Assembly: GCF_004564235.1 (NCBI RefSeq)
Contig: NZ_SOMN01000002.1
Coordinates: 1 to 64,000 of the forward strand
Direction of reading: 5' to 3'
Length of the DNA: 64,000 nt
Source of the DNA: Cohnella luojiensis
GTDB taxonomy: Bacteria; Bacillota; Bacilli; Paenibacillales; Paenibacillaceae
Shown: piece after piece, positions 1 through 8,700 of the stretch
Position numbering within the stretch: the first letter of the stretch is position 1
Layout: every line of letters begins with the position of its first letter
Made by a program: the position numbers and the translations under genes
Notes under the pieces: generated by a model
The model's input: only the letters and a program-made list of their open reading frames with translations
Database searches by the model: none
What the model was told of the DNA's origin: nothing

Positions 1-48
1 CGTCTGTTCCTTAAACTCGTCACTGTACCTTTGTCTGATCTCTCCCAT
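1..48 (-). CDS. IS3-family transposase OrfA, N-terminal fragment
   Basis: Sixteen codons are visible on the minus strand from ATG at 48-46 to the window edge. They encode MGEIRQRYSDEFKEQT, which matches the usual start of the IS3 OrfA helix-turn-helix protein (RRRYSxEFK-type motif before the first helix). A GAGGTG-type ribosome binding site lies about 9 bases upstream. OrfA is normally fused to the catalytic OrfB by programmed frameshifting, and that part is not in the window. The fragment is short, so the family call rests on this motif plus the adjacent terminus-like sequence. Confidence 0.6.
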   Translation of the reverse strand, partial: MGEIRQRYSDEFKEQT

Positions 49-125
49 ACCGGACACCTCTTCTTCTCTTTGTTGTATATTATCTGCATACTCTTATGAG
101 GTGTCCACTTTTTATTCTAGCTGCA
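1..125 (-). mobile_element. IS3-family insertion sequence, one end only
   Basis: The left edge carries the 5' end of an IS3-like element read on the minus strand. The inferred terminus is at 125, where the minus strand starts TGCAGCTAGAATAAAAAGTG and continues into GGACACC. This resembles ends of the IS3/IS150 group, which begin with TG and carry an AAAAAGT(T)GGACAC-like motif. GGACACCTC at 52-60 and GAGGTGTCC at 100-108 form an inverted repeat inside the leader. The transposase start lies at 48. The boundary at 125 is inferred from the TG terminus and from the fact that base 126 resumes a tandem-repeat unit in mid-unit. The rest of the element lies outside the window. Confidence 0.65.
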
Positions 126-300
126 GAGGTTCCGCTATCTTGCCGAAACAACCCCCCGCCCGCAATAACGGAACGAGGTTCCGTTATCTTGCCGAAACAA
201 CCCCCCGCAGCTCGCAATAACGGAACGAGGTTCCGCTATCTCGCCGAAACAAACCCCCGCACCCACAATAACGGAACGAGGTTCCGCTATCTCTCCGCCC
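126..300. repeat. 51-52 bp tandem array A, truncated by an IS
   Basis: Three full cores AATAACGGAACGAGGTTCCG start at 164, 216 and 267 (spacing 52 and 51). A half unit beginning GAGGTTCCG starts at 126, directly at the inferred IS end. Each core is an inverted repeat, ATAACGGAAC-GAG-GTTCCG(T/C)TAT. Spacers are C-rich (GCCGAAACAACCCCCCGC type). The change between 51 and 52 bases breaks any reading frame, so the open frames seen across it are not genes. It belongs to the same family as the array at 10666-11079. Confidence 0.85.
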
Positions 301-462
301 CCCTCCCCACTGCCGCTGATTCCCCGCTCGTACCGCAACCTATCGGTTTGTCGAAAAGAGGCATCAATCAGCATAATTAGTCTTTGTCAGCCGACGAGTT
401 ATAAGGCATAATTAATATATTTATAGCGCTTTTACTTACGGCACCGGATAGGAGAGACACCG
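301..462 (+). promoter_or_regulatory. leader region of the yesN-like operon
   Basis: No gene is visible between the repeat array and 463. The stretch 376-425 is A+T rich, with two GCATAATTA copies (around 371 and 405) and TATA-like boxes at 414-425. On the minus strand, TAAAAGCGCTATAA (about 421-434) matches the CcpA cre consensus at 12 of 14 positions. GGAGAGA ends a few bases before the ATG at 463. Promoter placement is only suggestive. Confidence 0.35.
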
Positions 463-2088
463 ATGTACAAGGTCATTATCGTCGATGACGAAGCGGTAGT
501 CCGAATCGGATTGAAAAATACGATTAACTGGAACGAACATGGCTTCGAATTGATAGGCGATTACGCTAACGGCCGTGAAGCTTGGGAAGCGGTCGAGCAG
601 CACAAGCCGGAGCTTGTCATCTCCGATATAAGCATGCCTTTCATGGACGGATTAGAGCTGGCCGGGTTAATCTCCGCTCAATTTCCTTATATCAAGATGA
701 TCATCCTAACGGGATTCGACGAATTCGAATATGCGCAGCAAGCTATCCGGCTCAAAGTATCGGATTTTATCTTGAAACCGATCACGGCCCAAGAAATCAG
801 GAAGCTGCTCGATCGCGTCAAAGCGGAGATGGACGAGGAAACGAAGCATCGCGAGGATCTCGGCAGGCTGAATAGTCAATTGAAGGCTAGCCTGCCGCTT
901 CTGAAAGAGCGGTTCCTCGAACGTCTTGTTGCCGTTGGGCTTGGCAGGGCGGAAATCGCGGAACGTTTCGCCTATTTCGAGCTTCCTCCCGCGCCGCCCC
1001 TTCACATGGTAATGGTTGTCGACATCGACGATTTCGGCGACCGTGAGCTTCTTTCTTATGAGCATGATGCCGAGTTTCTGCGATTTGCCGCCTATGATAT
1101 TTTCAAAGAAACGTTGGAACAGGATAACGCCCTCCTGTTTCGAACGCGCGAGGAAAGAATGGTCGCGATCGTCTCCGGCAAAGAGAACGAAAGCTTGTTA
1201 GTCGAGCATGCGTTTTCCCTTGCCGAGCAAGTCCGCTATCATATCGAGAAATATTTGAAGTTTACGGTTACGATCGGAATCGGCAGAGCTTGCACCCATA
1301 TCGAACAGCTGCCTGATTCCTATAAAAGCGCTCTCTCCGTCTTGGACTACCGCTTCTTGCTCGGCAAAAACCGCGTCCTCAGCATTATGGACTTGGAAGG
1401 AAAGCCATCGATGCCGTTGCCCCCTAATCTCGACTGGGACCGCAAACTGGCATCGGCCGTCAAAACCGGCTCCATCCGGGAAGCTTTCCAGCTTATCGAG
1501 AACGGCGTGGCCGAATTGAAATCTTCGCTGGCTCCGATAGAAGCCTGCTTCCTTCAAATGCAGAAGGTCGTTCTGTCCTTAATGAATTCGATTCAGGAGC
1601 TCGTCGTTCACGACGAGGAAGTATCCTACGATCGGCAGATGAAGCTGATGGACGTGTACGGCTTCAAGACGCTGGACGAAATCGAGATTTGGTTAAAGGA
1701 AATCGTGCGTTCGGTCATGTCTACGATAGCCGACAACCGCAGCCACCTGACGAACATGCAGATTCATCGGGCGGTGGAGTATATCCAAACGAATTACGCG
1801 AACGACAAGATGTCGTTGCAGGACTTGTGCCGTCACGTTCTGATGAGTACGAGCTATTTCAGCCTCGTATTCAAACAGCATACCGGAGAAACGTTTATCG
1901 AATATTTGACCGCCGTTCGAGTCGCGAAGGCGAAGGAGCTTCTTCATAATACGACTTTGAAGTTTTATGAAATCGCCGAGCAAGTCGGATACAAGGACCC
2001 GAATTATTTCAGCATCCTGTTTAAGAAGCATACGGGAACGACTCCGAAAGATTATCGGGAAAAGCAGATAAAGGAGAGCGGAGCTTAA
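463..2088 (+). CDS. YesN-type response regulator with AraC output domain
   Basis: This 541-residue protein is a cytoplasmic two-component response regulator. The N-terminal receiver domain (about 1-120) has the acidic pocket VDDE near residue 8, the phosphorylatable Asp at about 55 in SDISMPFMDG, and Lys in LKPI near 105. A long middle region of the kind seen in YesN proteins follows. The C-terminal 100 residues (about 432-535) form an AraC-type double helix-turn-helix, ending in the GYKDPNYFSILFKKHTG signature. GGAGAGA lies upstream of the ATG. It ends one base before the histidine kinase gene starts, so the two are co-transcribed. It probably activates the binding-protein and permease genes that follow when its kinase senses an extracellular sugar. 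The ligand is not predictable from sequence. Confidence 0.93.
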   Translation: MYKVIIVDDEAVVRIGLKNTINWNEHGFELIGDYANGREAWEAVEQHKPELVISDISMPFMDGLELAGLISAQFPYIKMIILTGFDEFEYAQQAIRLKVSDFILKPITAQEIRKLLDRVKAEMDEETKHREDLGRLNSQLKASLPLLKERFLERLVAVGLGRAEIAERFAYFELPPAPPLHMVMVVDIDDFGDRELLSYEHDAEFLRFAAYDIFKETLEQDNALLFRTREERMVAIVSGKENESLLVEHAFSLAEQVRYHIEKYLKFTVTIGIGRACTHIEQLPDSYKSALSVLDYRFLLGKNRVLSIMDLEGKPSMPLPPNLDWDRKLASAVKTGSIREAFQLIENGVAELKSSLAPIEACFLQMQKVVLSLMNSIQELVVHDEEVSYDRQMKLMDVYGFKTLDEIEIWLKEIVRSVMSTIADNRSHLTNMQIHRAVEYIQTNYANDKMSLQDLCRHVLMSTSYFSLVFKQHTGETFIEYLTAVRVAKAKELLHNTTLKFYEIAEQVGYKDPNYFSILFKKHTGTTPKDYREKQIKESGA

Positions 2089-2089
2089 G

Positions 2090-3880
2090 ATGCCCAAAGA
2101 ACGTTCGTTCCGCATTCCTTTGTTCCCGCTGAAGAGCATTCAATCGAATATATCCATGGCTTTCTCCCTCCTGATATTGGCTGCGATCGTGTTAACGAGC
2201 ATCGTAAGCTATCAAGTATCCGTCGATGCCGTCGAGAGGAACTCGAAAGGATACATCGAGGAAGTCATTAAGCAAGTCAACATGAACATCCAATCCTATG
2301 TCGACAACATGGAGAATATCTCTTTGCTCGCCCTTACGAATAAAGACGTGAAATATTACATCTCCGACAACAGCTTCATTAGCGCCGAGAATCGTCGGAC
2401 ATACGAGAAACGGATCTCCGACTTATTCCAAGCAATCTTGTATACCCGCAAAGACATTGCATCGATTATGGTATTCGGATACAACGGTCGGTTCGTCTCC
2501 GATAGGAGGATAACGAGCTTAAATCCGAATGCAAAGCTGCAGGAGCAAGCTTGGTATCAGTTGGCCAAGAGCGCTGCCGGCAAATCCGTTATCTCCGCCC
2601 CGCACGTGCAGAATATTATCCAGAACGAATACAAGTGGGTCGTTTCCTTGAGCCGGGAGCTGAAGAGCACGGACGGGATTACGGCCGAGGGTATTTTCCT
2701 GGTCGACCTTAACTTAAGCATCATTAACGACATTTGCAGCAACATTAATCTGGGCAAGAAGGGTTACCTTTTTATCGTGGATAATAACGGGAACATCGTC
2801 TATCATCCGCAACAGCAACTCATAGACAGCAAGCTTCGTTCGGAACGGATTTCGGACGTTATTCAAGCTTCGAGCGGCAGCTCTTTCACCGCCAAGGATG
2901 GGGATGGCAAACGGATCTATTCCGTGCAGGACACTAATTTCGGTTGGAAAATAGCCGGAGTGGCCTATACGGACGATCTCATCGCGAGCACGGGAGAATT
3001 GAGAAATTCCATCCTGCTTTATTCGTTGTGCGGATTAACGATTTCCTTGCTTATTTCGATATGGTTGTCCCACCGGTTATCGAAACCGATTAAAGATTTG
3101 CAATCCGATATGAAGCAAGTCGAGAAAGGCAATTTCGATATTCAGACGGAGATCGGGCAGATGAATGAAATCGGACAGCTCGGCCGTTCCTTTAACCTCA
3201 TGGTGAGCAGGACCAAATTCCTGATGGAGGAAATGATCCATAATCAGGAAAACAAGCGCAAAAGCGAGCTGCTCCTGCTTCAATCGCAAATCAATCCTCA
3301 TTTTCTCTATAATACGCTGGACTCTATCGTGTGGATGGCAGAGCAGAAGCAGCACGAAGAGGTCGTGCTTATGACCTCCGCATTGGCCAAGCTGTTCCGC
3401 GCGAGCATCACGAAGGATCGGGAATTGGTGCCGATTCGGGTGGAGATCGAACATATTACCAACTACTTGCTCATCCAGAAGATGCGCTATCACGATGAAT
3501 TGGATTATGCGATCGATATTGACGAATCTATTCTTTCTTATAAGACGCTGAAAATATTGCTGCAACCGTTCATCGAGAACGCGATCTATCACGGGATTCG
3601 GAATAGGTATGGAATCGAAGACGGGTTAGTGACGATACGAGGAAGGCAATCGGGTGATCAAATTGTATTCGAAGTCGAGGATAACGGACTCGGCATGACG
3701 CCGGAGCGGCTCGGGCGAATACTTCTCAAAAGTGAAGGGGATACCCGTAACCAAGGCATCGGGATTAGTAACGTCAACGAGCGGATCAAGCTTTATTTCG
3801 GGCATGAATACGGAATCCAAATCCGCAGCGAGATCGAAGTAGGCACGCGCGTCACGATTACGATTCCCAAACTCGATTAA
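2090..3880 (+). CDS. YesM-type sensor histidine kinase
   Basis: A 596-residue membrane sensor kinase of the LytS/YesM class. It has a first transmembrane helix at about 23-45, an extracellular Cache-like sensor region to about 300, a second helix at about 306-327 and a HAMP linker. The His_kinase core QSQINPHFLYNTLD carries the phospho-accepting His at about 404. A C-terminal HATPase (500-596) has the N-box FIENAIYHGI and the G-box DNGLGM. It begins one base after the response regulator stop, with GGAG six bases before the ATG. The next gene, 13 bases on, encodes an anchored sugar-binding protein that could serve as its ligand receptor. It phosphorylates the partner at 463-2088. Confidence 0.93.
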   Translation: MPKERSFRIPLFPLKSIQSNISMAFSLLILAAIVLTSIVSYQVSVDAVERNSKGYIEEVIKQVNMNIQSYVDNMENISLLALTNKDVKYYISDNSFISAENRRTYEKRISDLFQAILYTRKDIASIMVFGYNGRFVSDRRITSLNPNAKLQEQAWYQLAKSAAGKSVISAPHVQNIIQNEYKWVVSLSRELKSTDGITAEGIFLVDLNLSIINDICSNINLGKKGYLFIVDNNGNIVYHPQQQLIDSKLRSERISDVIQASSGSSFTAKDGDGKRIYSVQDTNFGWKIAGVAYTDDLIASTGELRNSILLYSLCGLTISLLISIWLSHRLSKPIKDLQSDMKQVEKGNFDIQTEIGQMNEIGQLGRSFNLMVSRTKFLMEEMIHNQENKRKSELLLLQSQINPHFLYNTLDSIVWMAEQKQHEEVVLMTSALAKLFRASITKDRELVPIRVEIEHITNYLLIQKMRYHDELDYAIDIDESILSYKTLKILLQPFIENAIYHGIRNRYGIEDGLVTIRGRQSGDQIVFEVEDNGLGMTPERLGRILLKSEGDTRNQGIGISNVNERIKLYFGHEYGIQIRSEIEVGTRVTITIPKLD

Positions 3881-3893
3881 AGGGAGTACGCTT

Positions 3894-4880
3894 ATGCGCA
3901 AACAACGGTTCACGATAGGGTTCATTCTTGTTATTTTCGTCATCGCGATATATTCCATTTTCTATTTCAAGATATTCTCCGGCGCGGGCAGTCATGGGAA
4001 TGACGTGACCGTCATTCTCAAGTCGCTGAACGTACGGCTCGATTTCTGGCAGGCGGTAAGCAAAGGGGCGGAAGCGGCAGCCAAAGAAATGGGACTTGAG
4101 CTTAACGTGCAAGGTCCTCTGCTGGAAGGCGACGCCGATGACCAGATTCTCATCTTGGAAGAGGCGATCGAGCGAAAGCCGGAAGCGATCGTCATCGCGC
4201 CCATCATGGATGAGCGGATGCCGGCCGTGCTAGCCAAAGTCCGTTCCGCCGGCATTCCGCTTGTCGTCATCGATACGCCTGTCGATATGGAGCCGTCGCC
4301 CGTCGTCGTATCGAACGATCACGTGGAGGCGGGAAATCTCGCCGGCCTGACATCGATAGAGGAAACGAATGGGCGTCCGACCGTAGCAATCGTTAGCGAC
4401 TATGAACAATCCAAGATTTCAGCCGAGAGATTAATAGGGTTGAATCAAGCGCTTCAGCCTTACAAGGATAGTCTGCTCGGCATTTATTACGCGGACGACT
4501 CCGAAGACAAAGCCTATGAGATCGCCAAGCAGCTGCTTGCGGGAGACAAGCCCTTTAATACGTTTATTACCCTGAATGAATCGGCTACGTTGGGCGTTGC
4601 CAAATTATTGCAAGAACAGAAAAGAACAGACGTAATCAACCTGATCGGCTTTGATAGCTCCGTAGATGAGATTCAGCTGTTGGAAGCGGGTATCGTAAAA
4701 GCAGCAATCGTCCAAAAGCCGTTTAATATGGGTTATCTTGGCGTGAAGAATGCGTTAAAGCTCATAAACGGCGGAAAAATCGATCCCATTACCTATATCG
4801 AATCGAATGTAATTACGAAAGAAAACATGTATACGCCGGAGAATCAGAAACTTCTATTCCCGTTTATCAATAACAAGTAG
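3894..4880 (+). CDS. membrane-anchored sugar-binding protein (PBP type 1)
   Basis: This 328-residue protein has the fold signature of ribose/LacI-type periplasmic binding proteins: a LKSLNVRLDFWQAVSKGAE start, two alternating lobes, and IGFDSSVDEIQLLEAGIVKAAIVQKP near the C terminus. The N terminus is one hydrophobic helix (about 8-28) with no lipobox Cys, so it is probably an uncleaved anchor rather than a free or lipid-linked transporter subunit. It sits 13 bases after the histidine kinase gene with a good AGGGAG site. Families of this type next to LytS/YesM kinases can act as sensory partners, as described for XylFII-LytS in clostridia. That role here is inference. Alternatively it feeds an importer encoded elsewhere. 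Confidence 0.82.
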   Translation: MRKQRFTIGFILVIFVIAIYSIFYFKIFSGAGSHGNDVTVILKSLNVRLDFWQAVSKGAEAAAKEMGLELNVQGPLLEGDADDQILILEEAIERKPEAIVIAPIMDERMPAVLAKVRSAGIPLVVIDTPVDMEPSPVVVSNDHVEAGNLAGLTSIEETNGRPTVAIVSDYEQSKISAERLIGLNQALQPYKDSLLGIYYADDSEDKAYEIAKQLLAGDKPFNTFITLNESATLGVAKLLQEQKRTDVINLIGFDSSVDEIQLLEAGIVKAAIVQKPFNMGYLGVKNALKLINGGKIDPITYIESNVITKENMYTPENQKLLFPFINNK

Positions 4881-4912
4881 AGCTCCACCACTTGAAAGGA
4901 TGAGATAAGCTT

Positions 4913-6190
4913 ATGCAATTGATATCCCGTCAGGTGCAGCGCGTCGTTGCGATCGTCATGTCTATGATTCTACCGATGATTCTTTCCTCGTGCATAAATT
5001 CGAACTCTGAGCCTTCCGTACCTCCAAAGGAGGAACGTGCGCTTATTCGTTTCGTAGCGTCCGAGTACAGCACGGAGACGAAGCCTATATTAGAGAAGCT
5101 CGTGAAAGAATTCGAACTGAAGAACCCTCTCATCGACGTTGAGCTTCAGGTTGCGAACTGGGATATTCTCGACGGAATCTATACGACGATGATCAGCAAA
5201 AACCAACCGCCCGACCTCCTGAACACGAACGTGTACGCTCATTTTGCCCAGGATGGACTGCTCAACGATTTCAGCGAAATGATTTCTCCCGAATTAGCAA
5301 ACAAGCTGTATCCGAATTTGTTGGAGATGGACCGGATGACCGGTGTGCAATATGCTATTCCTTACGTCGCTTCGACGCGGAATCTGTATTATAACGAAGA
5401 GCTGTTTGCCAAAGCCGGCATCGCCGCTCCTCCCGCGACTTGGTCGGAACTGAGGGAAGCCGCGCGGAAAATCAAAGCTACGGGCGCCGCGGACGGCTTC
5501 GGCGTCGACTTGACCGACAATGAAACGCAAGCGTACTTGTCGTACTTCTTCTATGGCGCCGGCGGGACTTGGATTAAGGATGGCAAGTGGACGATCAACT
5601 CTACGGCTAACGTCGAAGGGTTAACCTTCCTTAAAGATTTGTTCGACCTAGGACTTACGGATCCCGATCCGACGGTTACGACGCGGGACGAGAAGCAACG
5701 GATATTAGGTTACGGAGAGCTTGGTATGATGATATCGGGCAACTATTTCACTTCGGTCGTGCCGAAGGAATTTCCCGGGTTGAAATGGGGAGTAGGTCCG
5801 ATCCCCGTGAAGGATGGAACGCCGCCGATTTTCTTCGGTGTGCACGACGTGCTCGTTTCCTTCAAGACGGACCATACGAACAAAGAAGCGTTGTCCAAAT
5901 TCCTGGATTTCCTCTATGATGATTCCGCTTACGAAGAGATGATTAAGAGGGAAGGGTTTCTCCCGGTTACAACAACGGTAGGCACGCGGCTATCCGATCA
6001 AGACGAGGTCATGCGAAAGAACCTGGAAGCCCTTAGCAAGGCAAAGTTTTATCCCGTCCAAGAGCCTTCGTGGCAAGCGGTCTTGGATTACGCGCGCAAG
6101 ATGGGAGACGCCGTTCTCTACGAGCACACCACGCCGCAAGCGGCATTAGACCAGCTCCAACATTTCGCCGAGACCAAGAGCGGACGTTAA
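4913..6190 (+). CDS. carbohydrate ABC transporter substrate-binding lipoprotein
   Basis: A 425-residue family-1 extracellular solute-binding protein. The signal peptide ends in a lipobox (MILSSC, Cys at about 27), so the mature protein is lipid-anchored on the outer face of the membrane. Typical SBP_bac_1 motifs follow: a VASTRNLYYNEELFAKAGI block, a GELGMMISGNYFTSV block and a late FLDFLYDDSAYEEM block. It lies 32 bases after the anchored binding protein and has no permease of its own before the next binding protein. It may share the permeases at 7784-9543 or assist sensing. The substrate is unknown. Confidence 0.88.
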   Translation: MQLISRQVQRVVAIVMSMILPMILSSCINSNSEPSVPPKEERALIRFVASEYSTETKPILEKLVKEFELKNPLIDVELQVANWDILDGIYTTMISKNQPPDLLNTNVYAHFAQDGLLNDFSEMISPELANKLYPNLLEMDRMTGVQYAIPYVASTRNLYYNEELFAKAGIAAPPATWSELREAARKIKATGAADGFGVDLTDNETQAYLSYFFYGAGGTWIKDGKWTINSTANVEGLTFLKDLFDLGLTDPDPTVTTRDEKQRILGYGELGMMISGNYFTSVVPKEFPGLKWGVGPIPVKDGTPPIFFGVHDVLVSFKTDHTNKEALSKFLDFLYDDSAYEEMIKREGFLPVTTTVGTRLSDQDEVMRKNLEALSKAKFYPVQEPSWQAVLDYARKMGDAVLYEHTTPQAALDQLQHFAETKSGR

Positions 6191-6240
6191 ACGAATAGAA
6201 GAAAACAAAGAATTCGTGGAAGATATTCGATAGAGACTAT

Positions 6241-6326
6241 AGCCCTCCCGCCTTATGATGAAATCAAGCGCTAGAGTTCATTGCGAACTCAGATAGAGCG
6301 TAAAATTTATCATTCGTGGGAGGGTT
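6241..6326 (+). promoter_or_regulatory. leader with possible RBS-masking pairing
   Basis: CCCTCCC at 6243-6249 is the exact complement of the ribosome binding site GGGAGGG at 6318-6324. One A-U and one G-U pair could extend the helix outward. Between them lies a small perfect hairpin, GAGTTC-ATTGC-GAACTC (6274-6290). Such a leader could hide the ribosome binding site of the abundant binding protein that follows. It may also be coincidence, since polypurine binding sites pair easily. Confidence 0.3.
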
Positions 6327-6333
6327 TGCTTTA

Positions 6334-7707
6334 ATGATTATGAAGAAAAAGTTTGCAGCGCTCGGCATCTCCGCGATTCTGGCGGCAGTTACGCTAGCGG
6401 GATGCGGTTCAAGCAAGAACGAAGCATCCAATTCTCCTTCCGCATCGGCTCCTGCGGCTACCGAATCGGCAAGCGCGCCTGCTTCCGAGACGGCATCGGC
6501 AGATAACGCCGTGAAACTGACCGGCGACTTCGAAATTCAATACTTCGTCGGAGGATACGGCGATAAATGGTGGAAAAAAGTCATCGCCGATTTCCAAGCC
6601 GCGAATCCGGACTTGAAAGTTAAAGAATCCGGCGGACCGAAAATCAACGATCAAATGAAACCCCGCTGGATCGGAGGAAATCCGCCCGATTTCGTTTATA
6701 TCGATGGAGCGGGCTTGAACGACCGTCAAATGGTAGAAGACGGCCAACTCGAAGATTTGACGGAATGGCTGAAGGACGCCAAGAACATCGACGGCGATCT
6801 GATCACCGACATTTTGGCGCAGCCTGCCCAGCAATTCGACGGTAAAGTGTACAACATTCCGCTCGTATTGAACTCATGGGGCGTGTTCTGGAACAAAGCG
6901 TTATTCAAAGAAAAAGGCTGGACGGAGCCGACCGATTTCCAATCGTTCCTAGACGTGAGCGATAAAATCAAAGCGGGTGGCATTACTCCATTCATCCACA
7001 CCGGCAAGTATCCGTATTACATCAACGGTTCAATTCTATATCCCGCTATCGTATCCGCCAATAACAACGATTTCAGCATTCTGCAAGACATGGCGGCGAA
7101 CAAAGTGGAAGCTTACGAAAGCCCGGCCGTTCTTGCGGCCTTGAATAAGATCGTTGCCCTGCGCGACAAAGGCTTTATCGACAAAGCTTCCATCCAGATC
7201 AACCACACGGATTCGCAAATGCTGTTCTTGCAAAACAAAGACGCGTTTATCCCGAACGGACTCTGGCTGCCTAACGAAATGTCCAAAGATATTCCGGAAG
7301 GCTTCGACTTCGGATTCATTCCTTCGGTCACGCAAGAAGCCGGCGGCAAAGTGGTAGCGAATACTTCTACCGCAACCGTGGCTATCGCCAAGAACGGTAA
7401 AAACAAAGAAGCGGCGAAAGCGTTCCTGCAGTTCATTTTCTCGAAAGCGCAAGCTTCCCAATGGGCAGAGCTTAGCGGAGCGCCATCGAACATCAAAGGC
7501 GATATCAGCAGCTCCAACGCTCCTAACTTCGTTAAAGACGCGGCGAAATATTTGACGGATCCAAACACTGTCGTTATCCCGACGATTACCTATAACGCAG
7601 ACGTAGATAAGGCTATGATGGATGCAACCGACGCGCTCACGATCAGCAAAATTACCCCTGAAGAATGGGTCAAACGCGTAACGGATGTCGTTAAAAAAGT
7701 TCAATAG
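6334..7707 (+). CDS. sugar ABC transporter substrate-binding lipoprotein (NgcE-like)
   Basis: A 457-residue family-1 solute-binding protein with signal peptide and lipobox (LAGCGSS), then an Ala/Ser-rich linker. The body (FVGGYGDKWWKKVIADFQAANPDLKV, PLVLNSWGVFWNKALFKEKGW, FIPNGLWLPNEM) resembles binding proteins for N-acetylglucosamine or chitobiose-type sugars, but that substrate call is from memory and weak. The ATG at 6334 is chosen because GGGAGGG ends nine bases upstream; 6340 is possible. Two permease genes follow after a strong hairpin at 7715-7754. No ATPase gene is nearby. Confidence 0.88.
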   Translation: MIMKKKFAALGISAILAAVTLAGCGSSKNEASNSPSASAPAATESASAPASETASADNAVKLTGDFEIQYFVGGYGDKWWKKVIADFQAANPDLKVKESGGPKINDQMKPRWIGGNPPDFVYIDGAGLNDRQMVEDGQLEDLTEWLKDAKNIDGDLITDILAQPAQQFDGKVYNIPLVLNSWGVFWNKALFKEKGWTEPTDFQSFLDVSDKIKAGGITPFIHTGKYPYYINGSILYPAIVSANNNDFSILQDMAANKVEAYESPAVLAALNKIVALRDKGFIDKASIQINHTDSQMLFLQNKDAFIPNGLWLPNEMSKDIPEGFDFGFIPSVTQEAGGKVVANTSTATVAIAKNGKNKEAAKAFLQFIFSKAQASQWAELSGAPSNIKGDISSSNAPNFVKDAAKYLTDPNTVVIPTITYNADVDKAMMDATDALTISKITPEEWVKRVTDVVKKVQ

Positions 7708-7714
7708 GACTAAA

Positions 7715-7754
7715 GCGGAGGGTGAGCGGGGCAATCGCCCCGATCATCCTCCGC
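7715..7754 (+). terminator. intercistronic hairpin after the binding-protein gene
   Basis: GCGGAGGGTGAGCGGGGC (7715-7732), loop AATC, then GCCCCGATCATCCTCCGC (7737-7754) form an 18-bp stem with few mismatches. The sequence continues GATTTTACTC, a poor T-run. It probably protects the 3' end of the abundant binding-protein mRNA or partially terminates, lowering permease expression. Confidence 0.7.
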
Positions 7755-7783
7755 GATTTTACTCGGAGGGACGGTAGGGCACT

Positions 7784-8686
7784 ATGAACTCAGGGACTGC
7801 GAAGTGGCAGCGGAACGTATTTATCGCATCATTCATCATCCCTACTTTACTATTCTTTGGCGTGTTTACGATTTATCCGGTACTGCAAGGTTTGTATTAC
7901 TCTTTCTTCGATTGGTCCGGTATGTCGGATAACAAAACGTTCGTCGGCTTGGATAACTTCAAAGAGTTGTTTCATGACCCGATCGTATGGAGAGCGATAG
8001 GTAACGACTATTTTCTCGTGGCGGGCAAGGTCGTCGGCATTATGGCTATCGCTACCTTCTTCGCGGTCGCGCTCACGCGATTCGGCTTCAGAATGGCCGG
8101 GTTTTTCCGGTCGATTTTCTTCATTCCGAACGTTATTTCCGTCGTCGTTATCGGCGTGCTGTGGAATTTCATATATAACCCGCAAATCGGCTTCTTGAAC
8201 GCGTTTCTTTCGTTATTCACGCAAGAACAAGTTACGATTACTTGGCTCGGCTTTACGAACCATACGATATGGATGCTTCTCCCGCCCGCGATCTGGGCGG
8301 GGATCGGGTTCTATATGATTCTCTTGATCGCGGCGATCCAGAGCATTCCGGCCTCGTATTACGAAGCGGCAAGCTTGGAAGGCGCAGGCCAATGGAGGCA
8401 ATTCCGCGATATTACGATTCCTCTCGTATGGGAGCAAATCAAAGTATCCGTGTTGAACATCATGATGACCACGCTGAACGGCTCCTTCGTCATCGTCTGG
8501 ATCATGACCGAAGGCGGACCCGATAATAGCACGCAGGTTATGGGCTCGTACTTGTATCAAATGGCGTTCCGTCAATACCATTTCGGCTATGGCGCTTCGA
8601 TAGGGTTTATCATCTTGGTCCTGTCGCTAATTACGACTATCATACTTCAACGGTTAATGCGTCACGAGACCGTCGAGATGAGCTAG
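7784..8686 (+). CDS. sugar ABC transporter permease (MalF/UgpA type)
   Basis: A 300-residue inner-membrane protein with about six transmembrane helices. The cytoplasmic EAA loop reads YYEAASLEGAGQWRQFRDITIP (about 199-220), which docks the ATPase. The C-terminal TEGGPDNSTQVMGSYLYQMAF block is typical of first permeases in family-1 sugar importers. It forms the channel with the product of the next gene (15-base gap). The ATPase must come from elsewhere; in Bacillales this is usually a shared MsmX-type protein. Confidence 0.93.
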   Translation: MNSGTAKWQRNVFIASFIIPTLLFFGVFTIYPVLQGLYYSFFDWSGMSDNKTFVGLDNFKELFHDPIVWRAIGNDYFLVAGKVVGIMAIATFFAVALTRFGFRMAGFFRSIFFIPNVISVVVIGVLWNFIYNPQIGFLNAFLSLFTQEQVTITWLGFTNHTIWMLLPPAIWAGIGFYMILLIAAIQSIPASYYEAASLEGAGQWRQFRDITIPLVWEQIKVSVLNIMMTTLNGSFVIVWIMTEGGPDNSTQVMGSYLYQMAFRQYHFGYGASIGFIILVLSLITTIILQRLMRHETVEMS

Positions 8687-8700
8687 GGGAGGACTAACCG

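Noticed and set aside
96-380. Open frames of 94 (plus) and 79 (minus) codons
   Set aside because: They run across array A, whose 51/52-base spacing changes frame between units; no ribosome binding site and low-complexity repetitive peptides.
7036-7734. 232-codon minus-strand frame
   Set aside because: It lies entirely opposite the solute-binding-protein gene; the plus-strand product has clear family motifs and the minus product has none.
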